A stretch of DNA of 64,000 nucleotides from Dinoroseobacter sp013215265 (GTDB lineage: Bacteria > Pseudomonadota > Alphaproteobacteria > Rhodobacterales > Rhodobacteraceae), in contig OY829366.1 in the NCBI GenBank assembly GCA_963691755.1, positions 2,356,001 through 2,420,000 of the forward strand, given 5' to 3'. The position numbers and the translations under genes are program-made. Positions 43,400 to 52,507 of this stretch are shown in pieces. A model generated the notes under the pieces. That model was not told the origin of the DNA. It searched no databases and worked only from the letters and a program-made list of their open reading frames with translations. The first letter of the stretch is position 1. Each line of letters opens with the position of its first letter.

Positions 43400-44107
43400 A
43401 TGAATGACAGAGGTCATATTGCCAGCGCCTTTGACCGCGATCTTGAGGGCATTCAGGCCCTGATCATGAAAATGGGCGGTTTGGTCGAAGAACAGATCGT
43501 CTCCGCCGTACAGAGCCTCGAAGAACGCGACGTTGAACTTGCTGAACGTGTCCGCGAGCGTGACAAGCACATCGATCAGCTCGAAGACGACGTAAACACC
43601 GAAGCCGCACGCGTGATTGCCTTGCGTGCGCCCACAGCAATGGATTTGCGTGTTGTTTTGTCGGTGATGAAGATTTCATCCAACCTTGAACGGATTGGTG
43701 ATTATTCAAAAAATATCGCGAAACGTACGGGAATACTTGTTCAAATGGATCCTATGGGCAGCAGCGCGGGGGCCATTCGTCGAATGGCAAAGACCGTCAA
43801 CCTGATGCTCAAGGACGCCCTTGATGCCTATGTGCAGCACGATGTCGAACTTGCGCTTGCCGTACGGGACCGGGATGTTGATGTCGATCAGATGTACAAC
43901 GCGCTCTTTCGTGAGTTCATAACTCACATGATGGAAGACCCGCGCAATATAACAGCCTGCATGCACCTGCATTTCATTGCCAAGAACATTGAGCGCATGG
44001 GTGATCACGTGACATCGATTGCAGAACAGGTCATTTATCTCGTCACCGGTGAAATGCCCGACGAGGAACGCACCAAAAAGGACCGTACCAGCATCGTCGC
44101 GGAGTAA
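43400..44107 (+). CDS. phoU: PhoU, phosphate-signalling accessory protein
   Basis: A 235-residue protein with two PhoU three-helix repeats, each with the E/DxxxD metal-binding type motifs (ERDKHIDQLEDDVN, RDRDVDVDQMYNALFRE). I start at ATG 43400, giving MNDRGHIASAFDRDLEG, the family opening. PhoU restrains the Pho regulon when phosphate is abundant by linking PstB to PhoR. It ends 6 nt before phoB. Confidence 0.95.
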   Translation: MNDRGHIASAFDRDLEGIQALIMKMGGLVEEQIVSAVQSLEERDVELAERVRERDKHIDQLEDDVNTEAARVIALRAPTAMDLRVVLSVMKISSNLERIGDYSKNIAKRTGILVQMDPMGSSAGAIRRMAKTVNLMLKDALDAYVQHDVELALAVRDRDVDVDQMYNALFREFITHMMEDPRNITACMHLHFIAKNIERMGDHVTSIAEQVIYLVTGEMPDEERTKKDRTSIVAE

Positions 44108-44113
44108 ACGGCA

Positions 44114-44806
44114 ATGGCATCGGCAGAACAACCCACCGTCCTTGTGGTCGAAGATGAACCCGCTCAGCGCGAGGTCTTGTCCTATAATCTTTCGGCCGAA
44201 GGCTTTCGTGTGGTCCAAGCCGAGAACGGGGAAGAAGGACTGATCCTCGTCGATGAAGAAAATCCTGATATAATCGTCCTTGATTGGATGCTGCCGTCGG
44301 TGTCGGGAATAGAAGTCTGTCGCCGTCTCAAGACACGAAATGATACTCGGAATACGCCGATCATCATGCTTTCGGCGCGCACCGAAGAGGTGGACCGCAT
44401 TCGCGGTCTTGAAACAGGTGCCGACGACTATGTGGTCAAACCATATTCAGTGCTTGAACTGATGGCGCGCGTTCGCGCGCAACTGCGCCGCGTACGACCG
44501 TCCACCGTGGGTCAGCAGCTTAGCTTTGAAGACATCATTCTCGATGCAGAAAGTCATCGCGTCTCTCGATCGGAAGAACCGCTCAAGCTGGGCCCCACCG
44601 AATTTCGCTTGTTGGCGACCTTCATGGAAAAACCGGGCCGCGTTTGGAGCCGGGAACAACTGCTCGATCGGGTGTGGGGCCGTGATATCTATGTCGACAC
44701 ACGCACTGTCGACGTTCATATCGGCCGCCTGAGAAAAGCACTTTGCGAAAATGGCGGCAAAGATCCGGTCCGAACTGTACGTGGGGCAGGGTATTCGCTT
44801 GGGTGA
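44114..44806 (+). CDS. phoB: PhoB, phosphate response regulator
   Basis: A 230-residue OmpR/PhoB-family regulator: receiver domain (1-125) with acidic pair in VVEDEP and phospho-acceptor Asp57 in IIVLDWMLP, the conserved Lys in DYVVKPYS; then a winged-helix DNA-binding domain (about 135-230, RTVDVHIGRLRKAL). It binds the Pho box upstream of pstS. The gene is placed after phoU, away from phoR, and so is inside the operon it controls. Confidence 0.96.
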   Translation: MASAEQPTVLVVEDEPAQREVLSYNLSAEGFRVVQAENGEEGLILVDEENPDIIVLDWMLPSVSGIEVCRRLKTRNDTRNTPIIMLSARTEEVDRIRGLETGADDYVVKPYSVLELMARVRAQLRRVRPSTVGQQLSFEDIILDAESHRVSRSEEPLKLGPTEFRLLATFMEKPGRVWSREQLLDRVWGRDIYVDTRTVDVHIGRLRKALCENGGKDPVRTVRGAGYSLG

Positions 44807-44835
44807 AACCTGAGCGGTTTCTTTCGGTCGAGATA

Positions 44836-45873
44836 TTAGCCGAACATCTTTTCCAGATCGACACTACTGCGCTTGCCAATATCGCTTTCATGCACGTCAA
44901 GAAACGCTTCCGCAGCCGCATGTCCCGCCTGTTTGAGCTGTGCCAGAACACTTGCGTTCGGAATAAGTTTCGTCGCAACCGACAACTGGGTCATCAAGTC
45001 ATCGTCTGAAATCATGTGCACAAACACGTCTTTCTTAGACCGCGGCGCAATAGACCCGTCAGCCAGCAGCTCTTTTACGTAGTGAATGGCACGCAATTCG
45101 CGCAGGAGTGACGAATTGAAACTGATCTCGTTGATCCGGTTCTGAATATCACGTGCTGTCACCGGCAGCTCTTCCCGGTGCAGCGGATTGATATTCACAA
45201 TCACCACATCTTGCGGCAGATGACTGCGAAACATTGGGAAAAGCGCTGGGTTGCCGGTAAAGCCGCCGTCCCAATAGGCTTCCATGCGACCAGATTTCGG
45301 ATCATAGATTTCAACGGCACGAAACAAGGTCGGCAGACAGGCAGATGCCATGATCGGATCAGGTCCGATCTCGCCTCCGGTGAAGACGCGAATTTTCCCT
45401 GATCGCACGTTGGTCGCACAGATATGCAGCTCGGGGCCCAGTGACGCGCATACCGCATCATAGTGAAACCGCGACACGATGTTTTCGAGCGCATTTTTAT
45501 AGAAGGGTCCGCTATCATACGGGCTGATCATGCGGGATACGCTGTCGGAAATTGCAAAGGGCAGTGATAATTCGATGCTTTTGGACACAAGGGCAGGGGA
45601 GTATGCTGTCAGCCAAGGCAAAAGCGTCGGGTCATTCACCGCGCCAACCTGTTCCCACAGCCAATTCAGATTATCACGCGCAGCTTGAATGCCACCACCG
45701 CGCTTAGCAAAACCGGCCTTTAGGGCGGCACCGTTCAATGCCCCTGCTGAGGTGCCTGAGATGGCTGCAATCTCGAAGACATCAGCTTCCAGAAGCTTAT
45801 CAAGCACACCCCAGGTGAAAGCCCCATGCGCCCCTCCACCCTGAAGAGCCAGATTGATCCGCGGTTTCGTCAT
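44836..45873 (-). CDS. patatin-like phospholipase
   Basis: A 345-residue patatin-family lipid acyl hydrolase. I start at ATG 45873 (upstream codons are unlike the family). Oxyanion motif QGGGAHGAF at 11-19, the nucleophile Ser42 in GTSAG (40-44), and the Asp in the DGGF motif form the Ser-Asp dyad. No signal peptide is seen, so it is likely cytosolic or membrane-associated. It ends convergent to phoB and follows the hydroxybutyrate dehydrogenase gene by 14 bp on the same strand, which hints at polyhydroxybutyrate or lipid turnover; this link is inferred. Confidence 0.88.
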   Translation of the reverse strand: MTKPRINLALQGGGAHGAFTWGVLDKLLEADVFEIAAISGTSAGALNGAALKAGFAKRGGGIQAARDNLNWLWEQVGAVNDPTLLPWLTAYSPALVSKSIELSLPFAISDSVSRMISPYDSGPFYKNALENIVSRFHYDAVCASLGPELHICATNVRSGKIRVFTGGEIGPDPIMASACLPTLFRAVEIYDPKSGRMEAYWDGGFTGNPALFPMFRSHLPQDVVIVNINPLHREELPVTARDIQNRINEISFNSSLLRELRAIHYVKELLADGSIAPRSKKDVFVHMISDDDLMTQLSVATKLIPNASVLAQLKQAGHAAAEAFLDVHESDIGKRSSVDLEKMFG

Positions 45874-45887
45874 CCTGCTAGGGCGTA

Positions 45888-46673
45888 CTAAAGCGCGGTC
45901 CAGCCGCCGTCGACACTGATGGTGGTGCCTGTGATTTGGGCCGCAGCATCGGAACACAGATACACTGTTGTGCCGCCCATTTGTTCAACCGTCGCAAACT
46001 CCTTGGAAGGTTGTCGCGTCAGCATGACGTTCTTCACCACATCCTCTCGGGACATGTCATATTCTTTCATCGTATCGGGGATCTGCGCTTCTACAAGTGG
46101 GGTCAGAACGTATCCCGGACAGATCGCATTCGCGGTGATAGGCTCTTGCGCGGTTTCCAAAGCTACGGTTTTAGTCATGCCCACGACACCGTGTTTAGCC
46201 GCGATATATGCGGCTTTGTACGGAGAGGCTGTCAGCCCATGCGCAGATGCGATATTGATCACGCGCCCCCAACCCGTGGCACGCATTAGCGGCAGCGCGA
46301 CAGCCGTTGTGTGAAATGCCGAGTTCATGTTGATCGCAATAATCGCGTCCCACTTATTGACCGGAAACTGATCAATTGGGGCGACATGCTGAATACCCGC
46401 ATTGTTCACCAGAATGTCGCAAACACCTGCCTTTTCGATGAGGCCGCGACATTCATCACCCTTGGACATGTCCGCTTGAATATATCGCACTTTTACGCCG
46501 GTCTCTTCAGAGATCTGGTCTGCCAATGCATGGTCTTCTTTTCGATCTGTGAAGCTGTTCAGGACGATATTGGCGCCAGCGCGAGCAAGTTCCCAAGCGA
46601 TCCCCAGGCCAATGCCTGAATTCGAACCGGTGATAACGGCGGTTTTGCCAGTAAGTGAAACGGTGAATGCCAC
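45888..46673 (-). CDS. bdhA: 3-hydroxybutyrate dehydrogenase
   Basis: A 261-residue short-chain dehydrogenase interconverting 3-hydroxybutyrate and acetoacetate. I start at GTG 46673, 7 nt after a GGAG site, giving VSLTGKTAVITGSNSGIG; the longer upstream frame has no such site. NAD motif TGSNSGIGLG, then NNAGIQHVAPID, the catalytic Ser-Tyr-Lys with SAHGLTASPYKAAYIAAKHG. It closes PHB breakdown; together with the adjacent patatin this suggests a PHB-degradation pair. It lies 90 bp downstream of a terminator hairpin. Confidence 0.93.
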   Translation of the reverse strand: MAFTVSLTGKTAVITGSNSGIGLGIAWELARAGANIVLNSFTDRKEDHALADQISEETGVKVRYIQADMSKGDECRGLIEKAGVCDILVNNAGIQHVAPIDQFPVNKWDAIIAINMNSAFHTTAVALPLMRATGWGRVINIASAHGLTASPYKAAYIAAKHGVVGMTKTVALETAQEPITANAICPGYVLTPLVEAQIPDTMKEYDMSREDVVKNVMLTRQPSKEFATVEQMGGTTVYLCSDAAAQITGTTISVDGGWTAL

Positions 46674-46753
46674 GGTACAACTCCTCAAACCAAGTTTTGG
46701 GAGCACAGTATATGCTGCAACTGCAACATGCACGGGGCTTCGCCGCACGAGCA

Positions 46754-46829
46754 CAAAAAAACGCCCGCACAAGGCGGGCGTTAAGTCATTGAGGCAGGTT
46801 TCATACAGGCAAGAAACCTATCGAGCAGT
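46754..46829 (-). ncRNA. candidate small RNA or bdhA leader attenuator
   Basis: On the minus strand, TTGGAC (46865-46860) and TATAAC (46841-46836) with an 18-bp spacer form a plausible promoter. The transcript would carry a perfect 7-bp hairpin, AGGTTTC/GAAACCT (46796-46819), and then the terminator stem at 46760-46782 with a T tract. A tiny frame (MKPASMT) ends inside the terminator stem. It could be a stand-alone small RNA of about 76 nt or an attenuator leader of bdhA. No known family is recognised. Confidence 0.45.
46760..46782 (-). terminator. strong Rho-independent terminator upstream of bdhA
   Basis: 9-bp stem AACGCCCGC/GCGGGCGTT with a 5-nt loop; on the minus strand TTTTTT follows. 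It does not close any annotated gene, as the nearest minus-strand gene start (bdhA) is downstream, so it ends a short unannotated transcript. Confidence 0.78.
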
Positions 46830-46941
46830 GACTCAGTTATAATCTTAATCCCCAGGCAGGTCCAACAGAAAAATTGCGCGCTGCCAGACCGCCCGCTAGA
46901 GTTCCCTCATAAATACAGGCCCATACTGGAGTGTTGCTCAA

Positions 46942-48765
46942 ATGAGATCAGACTTTTTCCACATGCTCGGACGTGCCGCAGGTGCGTTTGCGACCGCATG
47001 CATCCTTGGTGGGACCGCAGCCATTGCTCAGCCCTCCCATGGCATCTCTATGTATGGGGACCCCGCCCTTCCACCGGATTTTGTGTCTCTGCCCCATGTA
47101 AACCCGAACGCGCCCAAGGGCGGTACATTCGTCGACGGGCAAGTTGGAAGCTTCGACAGCCTTAACCCACACATCCGTAAAGGCCGCGTTCCGTGGCAAC
47201 TTCGTTTCATCGCGCATGAGAGCCTGATGCAACGTTCTTATGACGAACCTTTCACGCTTTATGGACTTATCGCCGAATCGATTGAGGTCGATCCCGAGGC
47301 AATGTGGGTCGAATTCACCCTCAATCCGGCTGCCCGATTCTCTGACGGTACGCCGATAACGGTCGAAGACGTCATCTGGTCCTATGAGACACTCGGCACT
47401 GTCGGTCATCCGCGCTATCTCGGGTCTTGGTCCAAGGTTGCCAACATAGAACCCGTGGGCGAACGCGGTGTGCGATTGACCTTCAATGAGGCAAACCGCG
47501 AGCTGGCGCTGATCATGGGGCTGCGTCCGATCCTCAAGAAAGCGCAATGGGATGGCGTTGATTTCGCCGAAAGCGGCGTGGATATCATTCCGATCTCGTC
47601 ATCCCCTTATGTGATTACCGATTTTGAACCTGGACGTTTTGTCGAACTTTCGCGGAACGAAGACTATTGGGGCGCCGACCTGCCCGTGCGGCGCGGAACC
47701 AACAACATAGATACGATCCGTATGGAATTCTTCGGCGACGGTACGGCGATGTTTGAAGCCTTCAAAGGCGGATTGCTCAGTACGATGCGTGAAACATCAG
47801 CGGCCAACTGGGAACGCAACTACGATTTCGCACGAATGGACTCTGGCGAAGTTGTCAGATCGATCATTCCGCACCAGCGCCCTTCTGGCATCACCGGATT
47901 GGTCATGAACACGCGCCGTCCAATATTCCAGAACTGGCGCGTCCGTGAGGCCATGATCCAAGCCTTCAACTTTGAGTTCATCAATGAGACCCTAAATGGC
48001 AGCGTTGATCCAAGGATCACGTCGTATTTTTCAAACTCTGTCCTTTCGATGAACGAAGGCGCGGCAGAGGGCAGGGTGGCCGAGTTGCTGGCGCCTTTCG
48101 CGTCAGACTTGCTTCCGGGTACTATCGAAGGATACGCGCTTCCTGTCTCCGATGGCTCCGAGGCCAACCGCGCTGGCATCCGGCGCGCGCTGGCTCTCTT
48201 TGAAGAGGCAGGATATTCCGTGATCGATGGTGTTATGACGGATCCCGATGGCAATCCTTTTGCATTCGAGATCGTGAACAAGATCGGTTCAGCCGAGGTG
48301 GATTCGATCGTCGCAATCTATGCCGAAGCCTTGTCGCGTCTGGGGATCACGCCTGTGATCACCAATATCGACTCCGCGCAATACAAAGAACGCACAGATG
48401 CCTATGACTTTGATATGACATGGTATCGCCGGGGGCTAAGCCTCTCACCCGGCAACGAACAAATGCTGTATTGGGGTGCAGATGGGATCGAAGCACCGGG
48501 CACACGCAACTGGATGGGCATGAACAGTCCCGCCGCGGAAGCGATGATTTCAGAAATGTTGAATGCTAGCAGTCAGGACAACTACCGCGCAGCCGTAAGG
48601 GCGCTTGATCGCATCCTGACAGCCGGACGTTATGTGATCCCGGCCAATCACAACCCTGTCGCGCGCTTGGCCCATAATGCCAATCTCCACTTCCGCGCCG
48701 ACCGGTTGCCGATGTATGGCGATTGGATCGGCTTCCAGCCGGATGTCTGGTGGATTGAAGAGTAA
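46942..48765 (+). CDS. family-5 ABC solute-binding protein (YejA/DppA-like)
   Basis: A 607-residue extracellular solute-binding protein of family 5 (oligopeptide/nickel type). A signal peptide spans about 1-29 (TACILGGTAAIAQ). The SBP_bac_5 domain has WVEFTLNPAARFSDGTPITVEDVIWSYE and later HEMLYWGADGIE-type parts. The chain most resembles YejA, which binds peptides or antimicrobial peptides. No permease or ATPase genes lie beside it, so it is an orphan and must share a transporter encoded elsewhere. Confidence 0.85.
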   Translation: MRSDFFHMLGRAAGAFATACILGGTAAIAQPSHGISMYGDPALPPDFVSLPHVNPNAPKGGTFVDGQVGSFDSLNPHIRKGRVPWQLRFIAHESLMQRSYDEPFTLYGLIAESIEVDPEAMWVEFTLNPAARFSDGTPITVEDVIWSYETLGTVGHPRYLGSWSKVANIEPVGERGVRLTFNEANRELALIMGLRPILKKAQWDGVDFAESGVDIIPISSSPYVITDFEPGRFVELSRNEDYWGADLPVRRGTNNIDTIRMEFFGDGTAMFEAFKGGLLSTMRETSAANWERNYDFARMDSGEVVRSIIPHQRPSGITGLVMNTRRPIFQNWRVREAMIQAFNFEFINETLNGSVDPRITSYFSNSVLSMNEGAAEGRVAELLAPFASDLLPGTIEGYALPVSDGSEANRAGIRRALALFEEAGYSVIDGVMTDPDGNPFAFEIVNKIGSAEVDSIVAIYAEALSRLGITPVITNIDSAQYKERTDAYDFDMTWYRRGLSLSPGNEQMLYWGADGIEAPGTRNWMGMNSPAAEAMISEMLNASSQDNYRAAVRALDRILTAGRYVIPANHNPVARLAHNANLHFRADRLPMYGDWIGFQPDVWWIEE

Positions 48766-48788
48766 ACTTAAGCTTTGATGCTCGCCAT

Positions 48789-49493
48789 CTATCCGATGGC
48801 GGGCGGATCTGCGGGTTGGGTTGGATCGTTTCCGTTGGGGTAGACAAGCCCCGCAGAAATCACCAGCTTCGCTGCGTCTTCCACCGACATATCCAGCATG
48901 ATCACGTCTTTTAGCGGTACAAACAGCAAGAAACCCGAGGTTGGATTGGGCGTGGTCGGGAGAAAGATCGAAATCATCTGCGATTCAGCGCGGTCTGCGA
49001 TTTCACCTTTTGCATTCGTTGACACAAAAGCGATCGCCCAGATCCCCTTCCGGGGATATTCTACCAGACACGCCTGTTCAAAATTTGCGTTGCCTTGCGC
49101 CAGAACTGTCTCAGTTATCTGCTTAAGGCCAGAATAAACGGAACGCACAAGCGGGATCGAGAATACAAGCCGTTCCGCAACCCCGAGAAGCCAACGCCCA
49201 ATCAGCCCCTTTGCAATCCAGCCCACCAGAAAGGTGAAAACCAGAAAAACGATGACCCCGACACCCCGAACGTCGATGCCAATATCGAGATACCGGTTAA
49301 TAAAGAGCGCTGGATTGTAAGCGTCAGGCAGAAACGGAAGAACAAATCCGTCGACCCAACCGATCAAGCTCCAGACCAACCAGACCGTCAGCCCAATAGG
49401 CGCAATCACAATCAATCCTGTCAGGAAATTGCTGCGCAAAGAGGCAAACATTCCCGGTTTTCTAGGCTGGTTCTGTTCCGGTTCTAATTTCAC
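48789..49493 (-). CDS. DUF502 membrane protein
   Basis: A 234-residue membrane protein of the DUF502 family. Two helices in the N-terminal third (about 19-42, 68-90) are followed by a soluble domain with LVFSIPLVRSVYSGLKQITETVLAQG and VEYPRKGIWAIAFVST, and the family motif ISIFLPTTPNPTSGFLLFVP. Function unknown; it sits alone between the orphan binding protein and the pseudouridine genes. Confidence 0.88.
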   Translation of the reverse strand: MKLEPEQNQPRKPGMFASLRSNFLTGLIVIAPIGLTVWLVWSLIGWVDGFVLPFLPDAYNPALFINRYLDIGIDVRGVGVIVFLVFTFLVGWIAKGLIGRWLLGVAERLVFSIPLVRSVYSGLKQITETVLAQGNANFEQACLVEYPRKGIWAIAFVSTNAKGEIADRAESQMISIFLPTTPNPTSGFLLFVPLKDVIMLDMSVEDAAKLVISAGLVYPNGNDPTQPADPPAIG

Positions 49494-49588
49494 AACACAC
49501 GCTCTTTATCCCTGCAGGTTTAATAGGCACGGGGCGGGGCGTTCACAAGATGCGAAGCGACCTGCACGGATAGGTCACGTAATTTTGC

Positions 49589-50497
49589 TTAGCTTTGCGG
49601 CATTGCGGACGCGATCTGGCTCGCCAAGCGGGCATTGTTAAGAACCAAGGCGATATTGGCCTGTAACGCCGCGCCTTGCGTCGCAGTTCCAATTTTATCC
49701 AGCAAAAATGGCGTTACTTCTTTGGCTGCTATCCCGGAGCGTTCTGCCTCCGCCAAAGCGTCTTCGATCACCGGAAGAATATCAGCTCCATTCAAAGCAT
49801 CTGCTTCGGGAATAGGGTTTGCCACAAGCTGCCCACCGGGCAGGCCCAAATCACTTCGCATTAGATGTGCGCTGGCGATTTCTTCCGGGGTTTCCACGCG
49901 GACCGGTGCGGGAAGACCGCTGTCACGCATCCAGAACGCCGGAAATGCATCACTTTGATAGCAAAGAACCGGAACGCCAAGCGTTTCCAGCACTTCTAGA
50001 GTTTTGGGCAGGTCCAATATGGCCTTAGCGCCAGCAGCCACCACGGTTACTGGGGTTTGAGAAAGCTCCTGAAGGTCGGCTGAAATATCAAAGCTGCGTT
50101 CTGCGCCGCGATGAACACCGCCGATCCCACCCGTTGCAAAGACGCGTATACCCGCGAGATGCGCAGCGATCATTGTAGCAGCAACTGTGGTTGCGCCAGT
50201 CCCGCCGCGCGCCAGACATATCGCGAAATCAGCGCGGCTGAGTTTTGCGACATCGCGACGCCGCGCAAGATCATCCAGCTCAGGGGGTTCAAGACCAACT
50301 TTAACCACACCATCAATCACGGCAATCGTTGCTGGGACAGCGCCGCAAGAGCGCACTTCGGCTTCAACGCGCCGCGCAGTTTCTACATTTGTCGGAAAGG
50401 GCATGCCGTGCGTTATGATGGTAGATTCGAGAGCTACGATTGGGACACCCGTTTTACGAGCGACGCGAACTTCGTCTGAGAAGGCAATGTTTATCAT
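49589..50497 (-). CDS. psuG: PsuG, pseudouridine-5'-phosphate glycosidase
   Basis: A 302-residue C-glycosidase that splits pseudouridine 5'-phosphate into uracil and ribose 5-phosphate. Strong family match: VALESTIITHGMPFPTNVETA, AVIDGVVKVGL, GGTGATTVAATMIAA, FATGGIGGVHRGAE, and the active-site Lys/Asp/Asn residues. The 4-bp overlap with psuK makes one psuKG unit for pseudouridine salvage from RNA turnover. Confidence 0.94.
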   Translation of the reverse strand: MINIAFSDEVRVARKTGVPIVALESTIITHGMPFPTNVETARRVEAEVRSCGAVPATIAVIDGVVKVGLEPPELDDLARRRDVAKLSRADFAICLARGGTGATTVAATMIAAHLAGIRVFATGGIGGVHRGAERSFDISADLQELSQTPVTVVAAGAKAILDLPKTLEVLETLGVPVLCYQSDAFPAFWMRDSGLPAPVRVETPEEIASAHLMRSDLGLPGGQLVANPIPEADALNGADILPVIEDALAEAERSGIAAKEVTPFLLDKIGTATQGAALQANIALVLNNARLASQIASAMPQS

Positions 50498-51411
50498 AAT
50501 ATTTCTTCAGTTGAGATATACTTAGCGGCAGCTTCTAGCGCGAAGTCCAAGGCGTCTGCTCCAAAAAGCCCGCGATGTTCGGCGCTAATATGCGCTGCCA
50601 TGACGGTGTCACCAGCACCTGTAACCCGAACGACACTTACGGCAGGCGGCGCCCGGGTGATGATCTGATCACGATCGGCCAGCGACGTGGGGTTGGCCCC
50701 ATCCGTGACCAAAACGCGGTGCGCCCCTTGTCTCAGAAGCGCTTCTGCCGCAATTTCAGTGGCCAAATATGATGTACCGAGGATCAGGTTCGCTTCAATC
50801 AGGTTCACATAGAATGTTGGCTTTGGATGCGCGAAAAGCGGGATCAGGCGTCTTGCTTTTCCGGGTGAAGCTGGCGCAACTCTCAAATCAGCATTTGCAA
50901 ACAATGCACTATGTGCAATCTGTGAGAGCAATTCTTCTGTCAGGTTTCCATCGAGTGCAATCAATCCAGACCAGGGATTATCGACAGTGCCCAAACGTCC
51001 ATCAGACATCGGGGTCAGTATCTGGTCACCAGCTTCTTCCAGACCATGCGCGTCGGCGATCGCAGCAATCAGCCCATTGGCGCCTTCGATGGCCATGTAA
51101 ACGTCCGTGGGATGTGCAGATCGGTAAACATGATCGGTGATCAGGCCACGTTGCGCAGACTCGATCATAAGCTGATCACCTTCCGGATCGGTTCCAACCG
51201 ATGTCAGCAGTGCTGGTATCAAATCAAAACGACGCAATGTCATGGCAATATTCATGACAACGCCACCTGGGATGCGACGAATTCTCCCACCTACGTCATG
51301 TCCCGCTTTCATCTGCGCGTCTGATCGTCCTACAATGTCCCATAGGACTGACCCGACACACAATATATCGGGGCTTGCAGCAGGGACTGGATGAGGGATA
51401 TCGCCGGACAT
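50494..51411 (-). CDS. psuK: PfkB-family kinase, probable pseudouridine kinase
   Basis: A 305-residue PfkB carbohydrate kinase. Motifs: N-terminal GGRIRRIPGGVVMNIAMTLRRF, C-terminal TGAGDTVMAAHI with the catalytic Asp. Placed directly before psuG with a 4-bp overlap, it should phosphorylate pseudouridine to feed the glycosidase. Its start is 104 bp from the divergent TetR gene, a likely regulator of the pair. Confidence 0.88.
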   Translation of the reverse strand: MSGDIPHPVPAASPDILCVGSVLWDIVGRSDAQMKAGHDVGGRIRRIPGGVVMNIAMTLRRFDLIPALLTSVGTDPEGDQLMIESAQRGLITDHVYRSAHPTDVYMAIEGANGLIAAIADAHGLEEAGDQILTPMSDGRLGTVDNPWSGLIALDGNLTEELLSQIAHSALFANADLRVAPASPGKARRLIPLFAHPKPTFYVNLIEANLILGTSYLATEIAAEALLRQGAHRVLVTDGANPTSLADRDQIITRAPPAVSVVRVTGAGDTVMAAHISAEHRGLFGADALDFALEAAAKYISTEEIL

Positions 51412-51515
51412 GCGCTTGGTCTGACATGCACGTCACATATCGTCCAGACCCTACCCTTGGCGAAGACCCTCGAATCGGGCTATCTAGACTTGCTGTCATA
51501 TTTAGGTTGCCAAGA

Positions 51516-52346
51516 ATGAATACCGAACAAAGCCGTAAAGCGGCGCACAATAAACGTGTGCGCGCTTCGCTGCTGTCAAAAGCTGCGCCGCTTTTCCGCG
51601 AAAAAGGCCCAGATGGGGTGGGCATTGATGAGGTCATGGGACGTGCGGGTCTGACGCGCGGCGCATTTTACGCGCATTTCCCGTCTAAAGAAGCGGTTTT
51701 CCTTGAATCGCTGCGCCAGGACACACCACTTCTTCAAAACCTTGAACGCCGTGTTTCACAGGATCAGAAGGGGTTGCTCGCAGAAATGCGCGGCGTGTTC
51801 GACAACTATTTATCATCTGGCAATCCAAAACCCCAGGCGTTGCGCTGTACTCTGGCGGGACTTGCAATGGACGCGGCACGTGGCAGCCAAGAAGCGCGCG
51901 CCACACATGAAGCGATGCAATTGGCTATTCGCGTGGAAATGGCACGCGGCCAGGATGTTCATCATGATGATGTGATAGTGCAGGCGGCCCTGAACCTCGC
52001 GGTTGGAACAGCTGTTCTGGCGGCGGCACAAAACACCGAAACCGGACGGGCATCGGCGCTCAAGGCCGGGCAGGCGGGTGTCCAAGATCTTCTAGACGGG
52101 TTTGCAGCCCAGTCGGGCGTTGCGCCTGCATCCGTTGCGGTGCCAGAAGTTGTTGTTCGCGCGCAAGAATTTGTTCCTACGATTGTGAACACATCTCCGC
52201 CTCCGCGGCCTGCCATGTTGCCGCCAATCGCAGGTCAAGACGGCGCAACCGTTCCTAGCTTGCCCGAAGCCAGACAAGACCAAATGCAGTCTGCTGAACC
52301 TGTTAAACGCGGGTTTTGGGCCTGGATCAAACGCAAGTTCTTTTAA
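51516..52346 (+). CDS. TetR-family regulator with proline-rich linker and basic C-terminal tail
   Basis: A 276-residue TetR protein, longer than the usual 190-220 residues. The N-terminal helix-turn-helix (about 15-60, KAAPLFREKGPDGVGIDEVMGRAGLTRGAFYAHFPSKEAVF) is clear, followed by a helical ligand domain to about 200. After this comes a Pro/Ala-rich linker (about 205-260, SPPPRPAMLPPI) and a cationic, aromatic end, KRGFWAWIKRKFF. The tail has the look of a membrane-binding amphipathic segment. It starts at ATG 51516, divergent from psuK, and may control it; no operator could be read with confidence. Confidence 0.85.
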   Translation: MNTEQSRKAAHNKRVRASLLSKAAPLFREKGPDGVGIDEVMGRAGLTRGAFYAHFPSKEAVFLESLRQDTPLLQNLERRVSQDQKGLLAEMRGVFDNYLSSGNPKPQALRCTLAGLAMDAARGSQEARATHEAMQLAIRVEMARGQDVHHDDVIVQAALNLAVGTAVLAAAQNTETGRASALKAGQAGVQDLLDGFAAQSGVAPASVAVPEVVVRAQEFVPTIVNTSPPPRPAMLPPIAGQDGATVPSLPEARQDQMQSAEPVKRGFWAWIKRKFF

Positions 52347-52507
52347 AGACTCTAACACCACTTGCGCGTCCCGGCCCAATGGCGTAGAGCGCGCTCACTT
52401 CACAGGCAGGGCTTGGGCCGTTCGGAGAGACATCCCGTTCGTGTCCGCCGGTTGAGGGTTTCCCTCTGACGTTCTGCCGAGGCGCAAACCGGAAAGGAAA
52501 CTTGGAC

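Noticed and set aside
46760..46880. Minus-strand open frame (about 42 codons) leading into the terminator before bdhA
   Set aside because: It has no good early start codon or ribosome site and no similarity that I recognise; an RNA explanation fits better.
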